Under the pieces are notes generated by a model. The model was not told where the DNA came from. It did no database searches and saw nothing but the letters and a program-made list of their open reading frames with translations. From Flectobacillus longus (GTDB lineage Bacteria > Bacteroidota > Bacteroidia > Cytophagales > Spirosomataceae): a stretch of DNA of 64,000 bases. Location: assembly GCF_030056705.1 (NCBI RefSeq), contig NZ_JASHIC010000011.1:124001-188000 (forward strand), given 5' to 3'. The translations under genes and the position numbers were made by a program. Below are positions 8,741 through 16,917 of the stretch, piece after piece; within the stretch, counting starts at the first letter, position 1; every line of letters begins with the position of its first letter.

Positions 8741-9682
8741 ATGATACAAAAAATATGCTTTCTCAGATGTAGACAATTCCTTTCAATTCTTCAAAAAATG
8801 GGATGGATATATACATTTCTGGCAATATGTTTGTTGATAGGGTTGTTTCTGCAACTAATTGGTATTTCGAAAACAAGTCCTTTGTGGATTCTCATTCTTC
8901 CTTTTTCAATTATTCCTTTTCACCAAAACCGAAAGGATAAGCGACTACTACAGCAAATTTTCTTGGAAAAAACATGGCTTGTGTATCTATTCGAATACGA
9001 AATGCTAACAATTCCTTTTGTTGGATGGAATGTACTCTGGAGTCAAAATTGGCTGTATGGGAGTTTTACTGTTGTGATTGTGGCATTTCTGGCAAGGTTT
9101 CAGCCTAATGTTGAACTCAACTGGCGTGCTATTCGATTGAAACACTCATGGATTCCTCCCTCTCAGTTTGAATGGCATGCTCACTTTCGACAAAACGGAT
9201 GGGGAATATATGGACTTTATCTTTTAACAATCATCGTAGGTATCTGGCATTGGGCTGGTTTTATAGGTATTGGTTTGGTGACAATTAGTTTAGTAGGTTG
9301 TTATAATTTTTGCGAAAGCCAATTAATCTTAAAATTAGACCACCAGAGTGCTCGTGGGTTTTTAAAAGCAAAAATTCTTTCTCAGTTATTCCTCTTTGCA
9401 AAGTTTATTGCACCAATTGTATTATGGTATATATTCCGATTTCCTGAACACTGGTTAGCCTATCTGATTTTACTATTCTTTTATTTGCTCAACTTTACTG
9501 TATTGATTTTAAATAAGTACAAATCCTATATCCCTAATGAATCTGTCACATCAGGAAAAGTATATGTTGTAATGACTTTGTTGGGAATGTTACTACCTTA
9601 TTTCTTCCCAATTTCTATCGTACTTTTTATCGTATTCTATCCAAAAGCTATCAGAAACCTTCAAACCTATTTTTATGCTTAG
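8741..9682 (+). CDS. Polytopic membrane protein, likely ABC transporter permease
   Basis: 313 residues with about seven to eight hydrophobic segments (for example 20-42, 47-58, 105-118, 153-175, 210-225, 235-255, 275-300). I do not recognise a named family. Its stop lies 8 bp inside the downstream ABC ATPase gene, and this translational coupling is the main reason to call it the membrane partner of that ATPase. The cytosolic loops carry HQNRKDKRLLQQIFLEKTW and RAIRLKHSW-type basic stretches. The substrate is unknown. Efflux is more likely than uptake, because no binding protein is encoded nearby and the ATPase resembles exporter-type (CcmA/DrrA-like) subunits. Confidence 0.7.
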   Translation: MIQKICFLRCRQFLSILQKMGWIYTFLAICLLIGLFLQLIGISKTSPLWILILPFSIIPFHQNRKDKRLLQQIFLEKTWLVYLFEYEMLTIPFVGWNVLWSQNWLYGSFTVVIVAFLARFQPNVELNWRAIRLKHSWIPPSQFEWHAHFRQNGWGIYGLYLLTIIVGIWHWAGFIGIGLVTISLVGCYNFCESQLILKLDHQSARGFLKAKILSQLFLFAKFIAPIVLWYIFRFPEHWLAYLILLFFYLLNFTVLILNKYKSYIPNESVTSGKVYVVMTLLGMLLPYFFPISIVLFIVFYPKAIRNLQTYFYA

Positions 9683-10355
9683 TATTAATCACCTTAGTTT
9701 TTCGTATGAAAAAAATCTTGTTTTAGATAATGTATCCTTTGAGGTCAATAATGGAGAAATACTTGGCATTTTGGGTTTAAATGGTGCAGGAAAATCTACT
9801 TTACTAAACTCGATAGCTGGCTTTTTACCATTACAGCAGGGAATAATTCAGTTTCAACATGAGCAACTGAATATAAAATCAATAGCAATGCTCGAAACGC
9901 ATAATTATTTCTATCCGCATCTTACCGCTCAAGAATATCTTCACATTTTTTTTAAAAATGGACAAATGGTCGACCTTCAATCTTGGGCAGAAATGTTGGA
10001 CATACCCTTGAACCAAGAAATAGAAGATTTTTCGACAGGTATGAAAAAAAAGCTGGCATTGCTAAGCATATTAATACTTGATAGACCAGTAATGATTTTT
10101 GATGAACCTTTTAATGGGCTTGATTTAGAGTCTAGTTTTCTGCTCAAAGAAATCATTTTGAAGTTAAAGGCAAAAGGGAAGATTATCCTTTTAACATCAC
10201 ATATTTTAGAGACACTTACGGGAGTATGTGATAAGATATTATGGCTAAAAAAAGGAAGTGTAGCGAATGTTTTTGAACATGATTCTTTTGAAAATATAGA
10301 AAAAATCCTCAAAGAAGACCGGACAAAGCTTGATACTTTGCATCACCTTCTTTGA
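9675..10355 (+). CDS. ABC transporter ATP-binding protein
   Basis: Nucleotide-binding subunit, 226 residues. Walker A GLNGAGKST is at 34-42, the signature FSTGMKKKL around 119-127, Walker B VMIFDEP around 139-145 and the switch-His segment LLTSH around 172. The short form with a FSTGMKKKL signature is typical of CcmA/DrrA-like exporters. It overlaps the upstream permease gene by 8 bp, so the pair should form one complex. The 3' end of the coding sequence takes part in a stem-loop that runs past the stop. Substrate unknown. Confidence 0.9.
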   Translation: MLSINHLSFSYEKNLVLDNVSFEVNNGEILGILGLNGAGKSTLLNSIAGFLPLQQGIIQFQHEQLNIKSIAMLETHNYFYPHLTAQEYLHIFFKNGQMVDLQSWAEMLDIPLNQEIEDFSTGMKKKLALLSILILDRPVMIFDEPFNGLDLESSFLLKEIILKLKAKGKIILLTSHILETLTGVCDKILWLKKGSVANVFEHDSFENIEKILKEDRTKLDTLHHLL

Positions 10356-10361
10356 GGATTT
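10303..10361 (+). terminator. Stem-loop spanning the end of the ABC ATPase gene
   Basis: A 14-bp perfect inverted repeat (aaatcctcaaagaa at 10303-10316, its complement at 10348-10361) with a 31-nt loop lies partly inside the coding sequence and ends just after the stop. It may end transcription between the convergent ABC and E2 genes. Confidence 0.5.
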
Positions 10362-10380
10362 AAAACCTTTTAGATAAACC

Positions 10381-11682
10381 TTAGATAAGGTTTCGTTTTG
10401 GGTCGAAGCCTTCTAAATAATCAGAAACTCGTTTGACAAATTGTCCACCAAGCGAGCCGTCCACAACACGGTGGTCGTACGAATGAGAGATAAACATCTT
10501 TTGACGAATACCTATTAAATCACCTTGAGGTGTTTCGATGACGGCTGGTTTTTTCTGGATAGCACCAAAAGCAATAATTGCCACTTGCGGTTGCATAATG
10601 ATCGGTGTTCCCATGATGTTACCAAAAGTACCGATATTTGAGATGGTGTAAGTTCCACCTTCGAGGTCTTCTGGTCTCAACTTGTTTTCACGAGCACGTT
10701 GGGTAATATCGTTGACCTTTTTAGTCAGACCAATCAAATTGTAAGAATCTGCATTATGAATTACAGGAACAATCAAATTGCCATTTGGTAAAGCTACAGC
10801 CATACCAATATTGATGTTTTTACGATAAATAATTTTATCACCATCCACCGAAGCATTGATTTTAGGGAAATCCTTAATGGCTTTTACCACGGCTTCAATC
10901 AAAAGAGGCGTATAAGTGATATTTTCACCGTATTCTTTCTTAAAGCTATTTTTGATACCTTCTCTCCACAAAGATACCGTTGTCATATCTGTTTCAACGA
11001 AAGATGTTACGTGAGGAGCAATGCGTTTTGAGTCAACCATTCGGTCGGCAATCATTCGACGCATACGGTCCATTTGTACGATTTCGTCTTGACCAGAGAA
11101 AGTAATTGGAGCGGCTTTAGGTGTCTCAACCACAGCAGTTTGAGCTACTTTAGTGGCAATACTTGCAGGATTTTGACGATTTTTTAAGTATGCCAAAATA
11201 TCATGTTTAGTCACACGACCTTCCGAACCTGTTCCTGCAATTTGGGATAATTCTTGTGCCGAAATTCCTTCCTCATTAGCAATACTCATAACCAATGGCG
11301 AATAGAAACGGTTAGCTGTATCAGCAGAAATAACCTCTGCGCTCGCTTGATTGGTAGGGTCTAAATTAATTCCTGTCAGCGACTGAATTTCTTGGATTTC
11401 CTTTTCGATAGTTTCTGAAACTGGCTCAGAGCTGGCTTCACCATCAGTTTCAATAATACAGATAGGCTTTCCAATAACAGCAATATCACCCTCTTGTACC
11501 AAGTACTGTTTTACAATCCCAGCATGCGATGAAGGCACTTCAGTATCAATTTTATCTGTTGCTACCTCCAATAAGTATTCGTCTGCCTCAATGCGCTCGC
11601 CAACTTTCTTTAGCCACGAAAGCACAGTAGCCTCCATAATACTCTCACCCATTTTGGGCATAATAATTTCAATTTGAGCCAT
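10381..11682 (-). CDS. Dihydrolipoamide acyltransferase, E2 of a 2-oxoacid dehydrogenase
   Basis: Core E2 subunit that passes the acyl group from lipoamide to CoA. 433 residues when started at ATG 11682, the start that gives the canonical lipoyl N-terminus (MAQIEIIMPKMGESI). One lipoyl domain with the modified Lys at about 44 (ATDKIDTE), an E3/E1-binding domain around 130-165 (SPLVMSIANEEGIS... EGRVTKHDIL), and a catalytic trimer domain ending in SHSYDHRVVDG with the active His at about 404. The substrate class (pyruvate, branched-chain or 2-oxoglutarate) cannot be fixed. The E1 and E3 genes are not in the window. An in-frame extension of 22 residues upstream exists but looks like leader, not protein. 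Confidence 0.93.
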   Translation of the reverse strand: MAQIEIIMPKMGESIMEATVLSWLKKVGERIEADEYLLEVATDKIDTEVPSSHAGIVKQYLVQEGDIAVIGKPICIIETDGEASSEPVSETIEKEIQEIQSLTGINLDPTNQASAEVISADTANRFYSPLVMSIANEEGISAQELSQIAGTGSEGRVTKHDILAYLKNRQNPASIATKVAQTAVVETPKAAPITFSGQDEIVQMDRMRRMIADRMVDSKRIAPHVTSFVETDMTTVSLWREGIKNSFKKEYGENITYTPLLIEAVVKAIKDFPKINASVDGDKIIYRKNINIGMAVALPNGNLIVPVIHNADSYNLIGLTKKVNDITQRARENKLRPEDLEGGTYTISNIGTFGNIMGTPIIMQPQVAIIAFGAIQKKPAVIETPQGDLIGIRQKMFISHSYDHRVVDGSLGGQFVKRVSDYLEGFDPKRNLI

Positions 11683-11783
11683 AATTGTAAGTTTTTTGTT
11701 TTGTTTTTGGCTGTAAAGTTTAAATTTCGGTTGTGTGGAAGTGCTCAAACCTCATTTTCGGCCGAAAATCCGAAACTGTTCAG

Positions 11784-13022
11784 TTATTTCAAAACTTTTC
11801 TCAATAAATTAAGTATGTTGATAGAAGTTAAATGAATATTTTGCTCTCTAAAGCCTCCCAATTGAAGCTTTTGAGTATATGTCTGATCTTTTGTTGCTAC
11901 CGCAATCCAAATTGTTCCTACGGGTTTGTCAGGTAATCCTCCGTCAGGACCAGCAATACCACTGGTTGCCAATCCGAAATCAGTACCTAATTTTTGACGT
12001 ACATTTTCAGACATTTGAATAATGGTTTCTTCCGAAACAGCTCCAAATTGGTCTAAAGTTTCTGGTCTTACACCAAGTTGATTGATTTTGACCGAATTAT
12101 CATACGAGATAACACTTCCCCAATAATAACTTGACGAGCCCGCAACTTTGGTAAATTGATGAGCTAAATATCCGCCTGTACAGCTTTCGGCTGTAGAAAC
12201 AGTAAGACCTTTTTCTTTCAAAAGTCTTCCTATTGCAACTTCTAGCTCAATATCTTCGAGTGCATATACAAACTCCTCAATGATTGGAATAAGCTTTTGA
12301 ACCTCAGAAGCAACTTGAATTTTTATTTCTTCCTCATTTTCGCCAAAACCCGTAAGTCGCAGTTTGACACTTCCCATCGAGGGCAGATAAGCGAGCTTTA
12401 TGTTTTCAGGTAAAGCATCTTCCCAATCAGCAATTTTTTCTGCTAAAATAGATTCTCCTATACCGACAGTTCTGATAATTTGATGGAAAATAGTAGGTGT
12501 TTTAAAATGACCTTGAAGTTGAGGCAAAATCGCATCTGACATCAGTCCTTTCATTTCGTAAGGAACCCCTGGCATCGAAATATAAATGACTCCATTTTGT
12601 TCAAACCACATACCTGGCGCTGTACCTAGTTTGTTTTGAATATATGTAGCATTAAGTGGCAATTCGGATTGACCTAAATTAAGTCCTGTAACTTCTCGAC
12701 CTCTTTTATGGAAAAAAGCCTTTAGGTCGATAAGGGCTTGTTCGTGGACGGCTAGTTCTGTTCCGAAGAATTTACAAAAAGTTTTTTTGGTAATATCATC
12801 CTTTGTAGGACCCAATCCTCCAGTGACCAATACTACATCCGCACGACTCGAAGCCTCAGAAAAAATCGTTAGAATCGCCTCTTCGGTGTCTCCAACGGAA
12901 GATTTTCGGACGGTTTTAATACCAATTTTATCTAATTCTGCACTAATCCATTGCGTATTAGTGTCTGTAATCTGACCATACAGGATTTCATCCCCAATTG
13001 TAATAATCTCTGCTTTAATCAT
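11784..13022 (-). CDS. cinA: CinA family protein (NMN deamidase / ADP-ribose pyrophosphatase type)
   Basis: 412 residues in the standard two-domain layout. An N-terminal MoaB/MogA-like domain (EIITIGDEILYGQITDTN, then VLVTGGLGPTKDDITKK around 66) carries the COG1058 pyrophosphatase activity. A C-terminal CinA domain (STAESCTGGYLAHQFT around 281, LATSGIAGPDGG around 355) is the nicotinamide mononucleotide deamidase. In other bacteria CinA recycles NMN into the NAD pool; its old name comes from competence induction, and no competence genes are nearby. It lies 100 bp upstream of the E2 gene on the same strand and may be cotranscribed with it. Confidence 0.96.
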   Translation of the reverse strand: MIKAEIITIGDEILYGQITDTNTQWISAELDKIGIKTVRKSSVGDTEEAILTIFSEASSRADVVLVTGGLGPTKDDITKKTFCKFFGTELAVHEQALIDLKAFFHKRGREVTGLNLGQSELPLNATYIQNKLGTAPGMWFEQNGVIYISMPGVPYEMKGLMSDAILPQLQGHFKTPTIFHQIIRTVGIGESILAEKIADWEDALPENIKLAYLPSMGSVKLRLTGFGENEEEIKIQVASEVQKLIPIIEEFVYALEDIELEVAIGRLLKEKGLTVSTAESCTGGYLAHQFTKVAGSSSYYWGSVISYDNSVKINQLGVRPETLDQFGAVSEETIIQMSENVRQKLGTDFGLATSGIAGPDGGLPDKPVGTIWIAVATKDQTYTQKLQLGGFREQNIHLTSINILNLLRKVLK

Positions 13023-13299
13023 TGCTTAAAAGGTTCAAGATGCTTTTAGGATTAATTTATTCAACTTTCAACTGAATAAACCACGTCGTTTCGGATAAGC
13101 CCTGCTAAGAATTCATTATTTTTGCCCAAAATTACACATTTTCGCCACTTTTGTCGTTTAATTCAATAGTACAAAGCAAAAGATTTTAAAAGACCGAGCA
13201 CTGAAATCTTAGATTTTGTTACTTCTATTCACTCTTAAAGTCTGAAAATGAAAGTAATCGAGGACGACAGGTTCTCTCCATTTAAACAACATCTTATTT

Positions 13300-14028
13300 A
13301 TGAAAAGAATTCTTATCGCCATCTGCCTATTAGGTACAGTAACTAGTTGTCAATCTCAAAACCTAGGAAATATCTTAAAACAAGCCAATGATGTATTGGC
13401 AAATGCGAGTAAGGGCGGACTTACTTCAGATGAAATAGGTAAAGGCTTAAAAGAAGCATTGACAGTTGGTATCAAAAACTCTTCGGCACAAGCAGGGGCG
13501 CTCGATGGATTTTTGGGTAATCAAACCATTAAATTATTGTTTCCACCCGAGGCACAAAAAGTAGAAGCAAAGCTTCGTCAAATTGGCTTAGGAAGTGAAT
13601 GTGATAAATTTATCACGACTTTAAATAGAGGTGCAGAAAAGGCGGCTGGTCAGGCAGTACCAATTTTTGTGGATGCTATTAGCAAAATGACAATTCAAGA
13701 TGCTTTGAGTATTTTGAAAGGTGACAAAGACGCTGCTACACAATATCTAAAACGTACATCATCAGACGCATTGGCTAAAGCATTCGCTCCAATTATGGAA
13801 GAATCTATCAATTCGACGGGCGCGACCAAATTGTATGGCGATATTGCAACTACTTATAACAAGATTCCTTTTACAGCACAAAAGCTAAATCCAGATTTGA
13901 AAGGATACGCCACACAAAAGGCAATCGATGGATTATTTGTGTTGGTTGCACAAGAAGAACAGAAGATTCGTGAGAATCCCGCTGCTCGTGTAACAGACCT
14001 TCTCAAAAAAGTATTTGGTTCTAACTAG
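13300..14028 (+). CDS. DUF4197 lipoprotein
   Basis: 242 residues. The N-terminus MKRILIAICLLGTVTSC is a lipoprotein signal with the lipidated Cys at 17, so the mature protein is membrane anchored on the periplasmic side or outer membrane. The rest is a helical DUF4197 domain (GLTSDEIGKGLKEALTVGI, FPPEAQKVEAKLRQIGLG, Y-GDIATTYNKIPF). The function of DUF4197 is unknown. It stands alone with 277 bp upstream and is followed 135 bp later by gldC. No consensus promoter with both boxes is visible. Confidence 0.85.
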   Translation: MKRILIAICLLGTVTSCQSQNLGNILKQANDVLANASKGGLTSDEIGKGLKEALTVGIKNSSAQAGALDGFLGNQTIKLLFPPEAQKVEAKLRQIGLGSECDKFITTLNRGAEKAAGQAVPIFVDAISKMTIQDALSILKGDKDAATQYLKRTSSDALAKAFAPIMEESINSTGATKLYGDIATTYNKIPFTAQKLNPDLKGYATQKAIDGLFVLVAQEEQKIRENPAARVTDLLKKVFGSN

Positions 14029-14163
14029 TTTTTTGTGCTAAATTCGCTGTAAGCTTTTGTTTGCACTAAGCAAACTTTTCGACTGAAATCGCTGTTTCAT
14101 CTGAAAGCTTTAATTTTCCAATATAGATACTTGCACAATATTTAAGCAGGTGAAGAATTTATC

Positions 14164-14517
14164 ATGAAAAAATCAGAAATCAATTTTCAAGTAACATTAG
14201 ACGACCAAAGTATTCCAGAGCAAATTCAGTGGACTGCTACCGAAAACCCTAACGAAGGAATTGAGGAAACAAAATCTATCTTTATTGGTGTTTGGGATCA
14301 CTACCACAAAGGGACGCTTGCTTTACCTTTATGGACCAAAGATATGGATGTACTTGAAATGAAACGTTTCTATATCGAGATGATGGGAAGTATCGCAGAA
14401 GCCGCTATTCGTGCTACTGGCGATGAAGCCATGGCAATCAAAATCGACACTTTGTGTAAAGATTTGAGCCAAACTTTGAAGGAGGAAATGAAAGCAGCTC
14501 AACAGCAACAAGCTTAA
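14164..14517 (+). CDS. gldC: Gliding motility protein GldC
   Basis: 117 residues that match GldC across the whole length: MKKSEINFQVTLDDQ, then IFIGVWDHYHKGTL and MDVLEMKRFYIEMM, with a Gln-rich C-terminal end. GldC is a soluble cytosolic protein of Bacteroidota associated with gliding and T9SS function; loss weakens but does not always abolish gliding in Flavobacterium johnsoniae. The gene is alone here (gldB is not adjacent). A 12-bp stem-loop follows immediately. Confidence 0.92.
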   Translation: MKKSEINFQVTLDDQSIPEQIQWTATENPNEGIEETKSIFIGVWDHYHKGTLALPLWTKDMDVLEMKRFYIEMMGSIAEAAIRATGDEAMAIKIDTLCKDLSQTLKEEMKAAQQQQA

Positions 14518-14532
14518 TTTTCTAACATCTGA

Positions 14533-14575
14533 AAGCTGATTATGTTGGAGTTTTCCAGCATAATCAGCTTTTTTA
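14533..14575 (+). terminator. Terminator after gldC
   Basis: A 12-bp perfect stem (aagctgattatg / cataatcagctt) with a small inner hairpin is followed by a T-run. Confidence 0.88.
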
Positions 14576-14622
14576 TTGCAAATATATTTGTTGTTTCCAA
14601 CCATATCCCTAATACATTCACT

Positions 14623-15654
14623 ATGAAAAGAGCTTTGCTAAGTATTGTCGTTTTGTTGTTATTGAGTCTTTCTACGATTGCCCAGCGAGGTGTCAATTTT
14701 ATTTCTGGCGGAAATTTACGAACCGTTTTTGATTTGGCAAAAGTTCAAAATAAAGCGGTATTCTTAGAGGCATATGCACCCACTTGTCATGTTTGTATGG
14801 CGTTTAAACCAACTTTCGAAAACCAACAAGTAGGGGATATTTATAATAAAAATTATATTTCCTATAAATTGGATATGACATCGCCTGAAGCGGCTGGTTT
14901 TTTACAAAAACAAAATATTTGGATTCCATCAACGCCAACGTTGCTGTTTTTTGACAAAGACGTTAAACTGATGCACATTGCGATTATGGGAGAGAATACC
15001 AATTCGCCCGAGGCGCTTATTTCGTCGGCAATGATTGCTTTGAACCCACAAAAGAGAGCAACTGGCTATAAAGCTATTTATCAAAGTGGAAACAGAACTA
15101 CTAATTTCTTGATTGATTATGGCTATATGGCTCGTATTCTGAAAGATACAGTCATGAATATCGCAGTATTGAAAACGTATGCAAAGTCAATTCCTACCAC
15201 CCAATACACCAGTAACGTGAATTTTGCTGTGCTTCAAAAAGCTATTATGGATGATGAGAATCCTCTTTTTGTGTACATGATTAATCACCTTGCTGAATTT
15301 AATGCCAAGTTTGATAAAAATTTAGTGAAGCAAACAGCTGAGAATATTATCATGTATTCGCTTTATTCGAGTAGAGGTAATAAATACTCTTCTGCTAAAA
15401 TTGCACAAGTAAAAGGGAATCTCGCAAAACTTGGGGTGACTCAAAAAGCAATCGGTGTACGTGTGTTTAGAGAGGAGGCTACTGCTTTATTTAGAGAAGG
15501 AAAATCAGCGGAGGCCATCAAAATATTAGAATCAATCATCGATGCTAAAACCGATAAGGCAAGCTATACTTATCTAAGTAATTTTGTGAAATCAAGAACT
15601 TCGGATAAAGCTGCCTTGACAAAAGCAAATGTTTGGGCTACAAAAGGGCGTTAG
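14623..15654 (+). CDS. Exported thioredoxin-fold protein
   Basis: 343 residues from ATG 14623, chosen because it places a clean signal peptide (about 20 residues ending STIAQ) at the N-terminus; a longer frame from 14542 would bury it. Residues about 35-130 form a thioredoxin-like domain with a CHVC redox motif at 55-58 in the context EAYAPTCHVCMAFKP and the cis-Pro region IPSTPTLLFF. The C-terminal 200 residues are helical with no recognised domain. It is likely a periplasmic thiol-disulfide or thiol-chaperone protein. A TATATTTG -7 box lies at 14583-14590. It is convergent with the TPR gene, with a shared terminator between them. Confidence 0.82.
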   Translation: MKRALLSIVVLLLLSLSTIAQRGVNFISGGNLRTVFDLAKVQNKAVFLEAYAPTCHVCMAFKPTFENQQVGDIYNKNYISYKLDMTSPEAAGFLQKQNIWIPSTPTLLFFDKDVKLMHIAIMGENTNSPEALISSAMIALNPQKRATGYKAIYQSGNRTTNFLIDYGYMARILKDTVMNIAVLKTYAKSIPTTQYTSNVNFAVLQKAIMDDENPLFVYMINHLAEFNAKFDKNLVKQTAENIIMYSLYSSRGNKYSSAKIAQVKGNLAKLGVTQKAIGVRVFREEATALFREGKSAEAIKILESIIDAKTDKASYTYLSNFVKSRTSDKAALTKANVWATKGR

Positions 15655-15674
15655 TTTTAGAATTGTAACAAAAC

Positions 15675-15711
15675 AAAAAAGGTGAATGATATTGAGTCAT
15701 TCACCTTTTTT
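15675..15711. terminator. Bidirectional terminator
   Basis: A 15-bp perfect stem (aaaaaaggtgaatga and its complement) with a 7-nt loop gives T-runs on both strands between convergent genes. Confidence 0.92.
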
Positions 15712-15712
15712 G

Positions 15713-16261
15713 TTAAATTTTATGAATATATTCAAAACTCGTTCTTAAAATATAGTCAGAATCTTCATCACCTAATTGCACAGCTTGCTGGAAATCTTCA
15801 ATAGCATTTTTCCGTTGACCTAATTGGTACCTTGCCATTCCTCGCCATCGTAGTGCTGTCGGGTTTTCACTTCTAAAATGCCAATCAGCTTTATCAAATT
15901 CTAAGAATGCACCGTCATAATCCTCTAATTTGTACAAAATCTTTCCTTTGGTTACATAAGACTCTCCAACTGTATTATCAAAACTCAAAGATTGTTCGAT
16001 GTCATACAATGCCGAATATAAGTTTCCCAATTGCAAATTACAAAGTGAGCGATAATAATGCGCTTTGGCTGATTTTGGAAAGCGTTTTAGTTTTTCGGTA
16101 AAAAATGAAAGTGCTTCTTTATATTTTCGATGATGAATTAGGTGTTCACCATCTTCTAGCTTCTCCCTATTTTTAATGGTAATAAACTTCTCCTCCAACC
16201 AATTGAAGAACATCAAGGTTAGGACAAACGGTAAAAAGAAAAAGAGGACTAGCCATTCCAT
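15713..16261 (-). CDS. Membrane-anchored TPR protein
   Basis: 182 residues. One N-terminal membrane helix (about 3-20, rich in Leu/Phe), then three to four tetratricopeptide repeats with typical spacing (AHYYRSLCNLQLGNLYSALYD, AVGESYVTKGKILYKLEDYDG-like, ALRWRGMARYQLGQRKNAIED). TPR units mediate protein-protein contacts; no partner can be named. The next gene upstream (MmcQ/YjbR-like) ends 24 bp away on the same strand, so a short operon with the DUF6728-like gene is likely. Confidence 0.82.
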   Translation of the reverse strand: MEWLVLFFFLPFVLTLMFFNWLEEKFITIKNREKLEDGEHLIHHRKYKEALSFFTEKLKRFPKSAKAHYYRSLCNLQLGNLYSALYDIEQSLSFDNTVGESYVTKGKILYKLEDYDGAFLEFDKADWHFRSENPTALRWRGMARYQLGQRKNAIEDFQQAVQLGDEDSDYILRTSFEYIHKI

Positions 16262-16285
16262 AGTACAGAAACGATTGCTATTGGT

Positions 16286-16639
16286 TTATAATTGTGCTAA
16301 CTCTGTTCGAAGTTTTTTGGTTAAGCCTGATACCACAATTTCATAAGAGTGGTCTACAAGTTCGGATGCCATCTTCGAAGGAGTTCTTTCAAAATTAACG
16401 GTATTCCAATGTTTTTTGTTCATGTGAAAGCCTGGAATAATAAAAGAAAATTCCTCACGAAGCGATACAGCTTTTTCAGGGTCACATTTAAGATTTACCG
16501 TAAAAACTTCGCTGTCAAGCCCTGTGAGGGCAAATATTTTTCCCATGACTTTATATACCAAAGTCTCAGGACCAAAGGGAAGTTCTTCTGTAACACCTTT
16601 TTTTGACAAACAATATTCTCTGAACTGTTCGATGTTCAT
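16286..16639 (-). CDS. MmcQ/YjbR family DNA-binding-like protein
   Basis: 117 residues from ATG 16639, which gives the canonical family start MNIEQFREYCLSKKGVTEELPFG. Later family segments are VYKVMGKIFAL, KCDPEKAVSLREEF, PGFHMNKKHWNTV and a helical end. The fold is CyaY-like and members are annotated as DNA-binding by structural analogy only; no HTH is visible. A longer in-frame start at 16690 would overlap the next gene and is rejected. Part of a compact minus-strand group of three genes. Confidence 0.9.
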   Translation of the reverse strand: MNIEQFREYCLSKKGVTEELPFGPETLVYKVMGKIFALTGLDSEVFTVNLKCDPEKAVSLREEFSFIIPGFHMNKKHWNTVNFERTPSKMASELVDHSYEIVVSGLTKKLRTELAQL

Positions 16640-16650
16640 GTCTAGTAAGA

Positions 16651-16839
16651 TTAGCGAATAAAGGCACGATAAACCATAACGATTAGACAAACTAAAAACA
16701 TCAAAATCGAAATCTTGTTGATGAAGTGCATCGTGCGCAAATTGAAGCTTGTCGGTTTCGACGGGTCTGGTTTAGAGAAAACTCTAAGAAAATAACCAAA
16801 GGCTTCACCTAATTTGAATTGATCTTTGATACGACTCAT
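16651..16839 (-). CDS. Small membrane protein, DUF6728-like
   Basis: 62 residues: a soluble N-terminus (KLGEAFGYFLRVFSKPDPS, then SFNLRTMHFINKISI) and one C-terminal membrane helix (about 45-60). The composition and the FNLRxMHxINK block match the tiny Bacteroidota family I recall as DUF6728, but this assignment is from memory. It ends 12 bp before the MmcQ/YjbR gene and is likely cotranscribed with it. Function unknown. Confidence 0.7.
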   Translation of the reverse strand: MSRIKDQFKLGEAFGYFLRVFSKPDPSKPTSFNLRTMHFINKISILMFLVCLIVMVYRAFIR

Positions 16840-16917
16840 GGTTTTGAAATCTATTGTGAAACAATATTTATTTGAGTGTAATTCTCTGTTAGTATAACAA
16901 AGAATCTAATTTTACAA

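Noticed and set aside
11683-11748. 22-residue N-terminal extension of the E2 protein
   Set aside because: The lipoyl domain begins canonically at ATG 11682; the extension is basic leader-like sequence without domain character.
16640-16690. 17-residue extension of the MmcQ/YjbR protein
   Set aside because: It would overlap the small DUF6728-like gene and does not match the family start.
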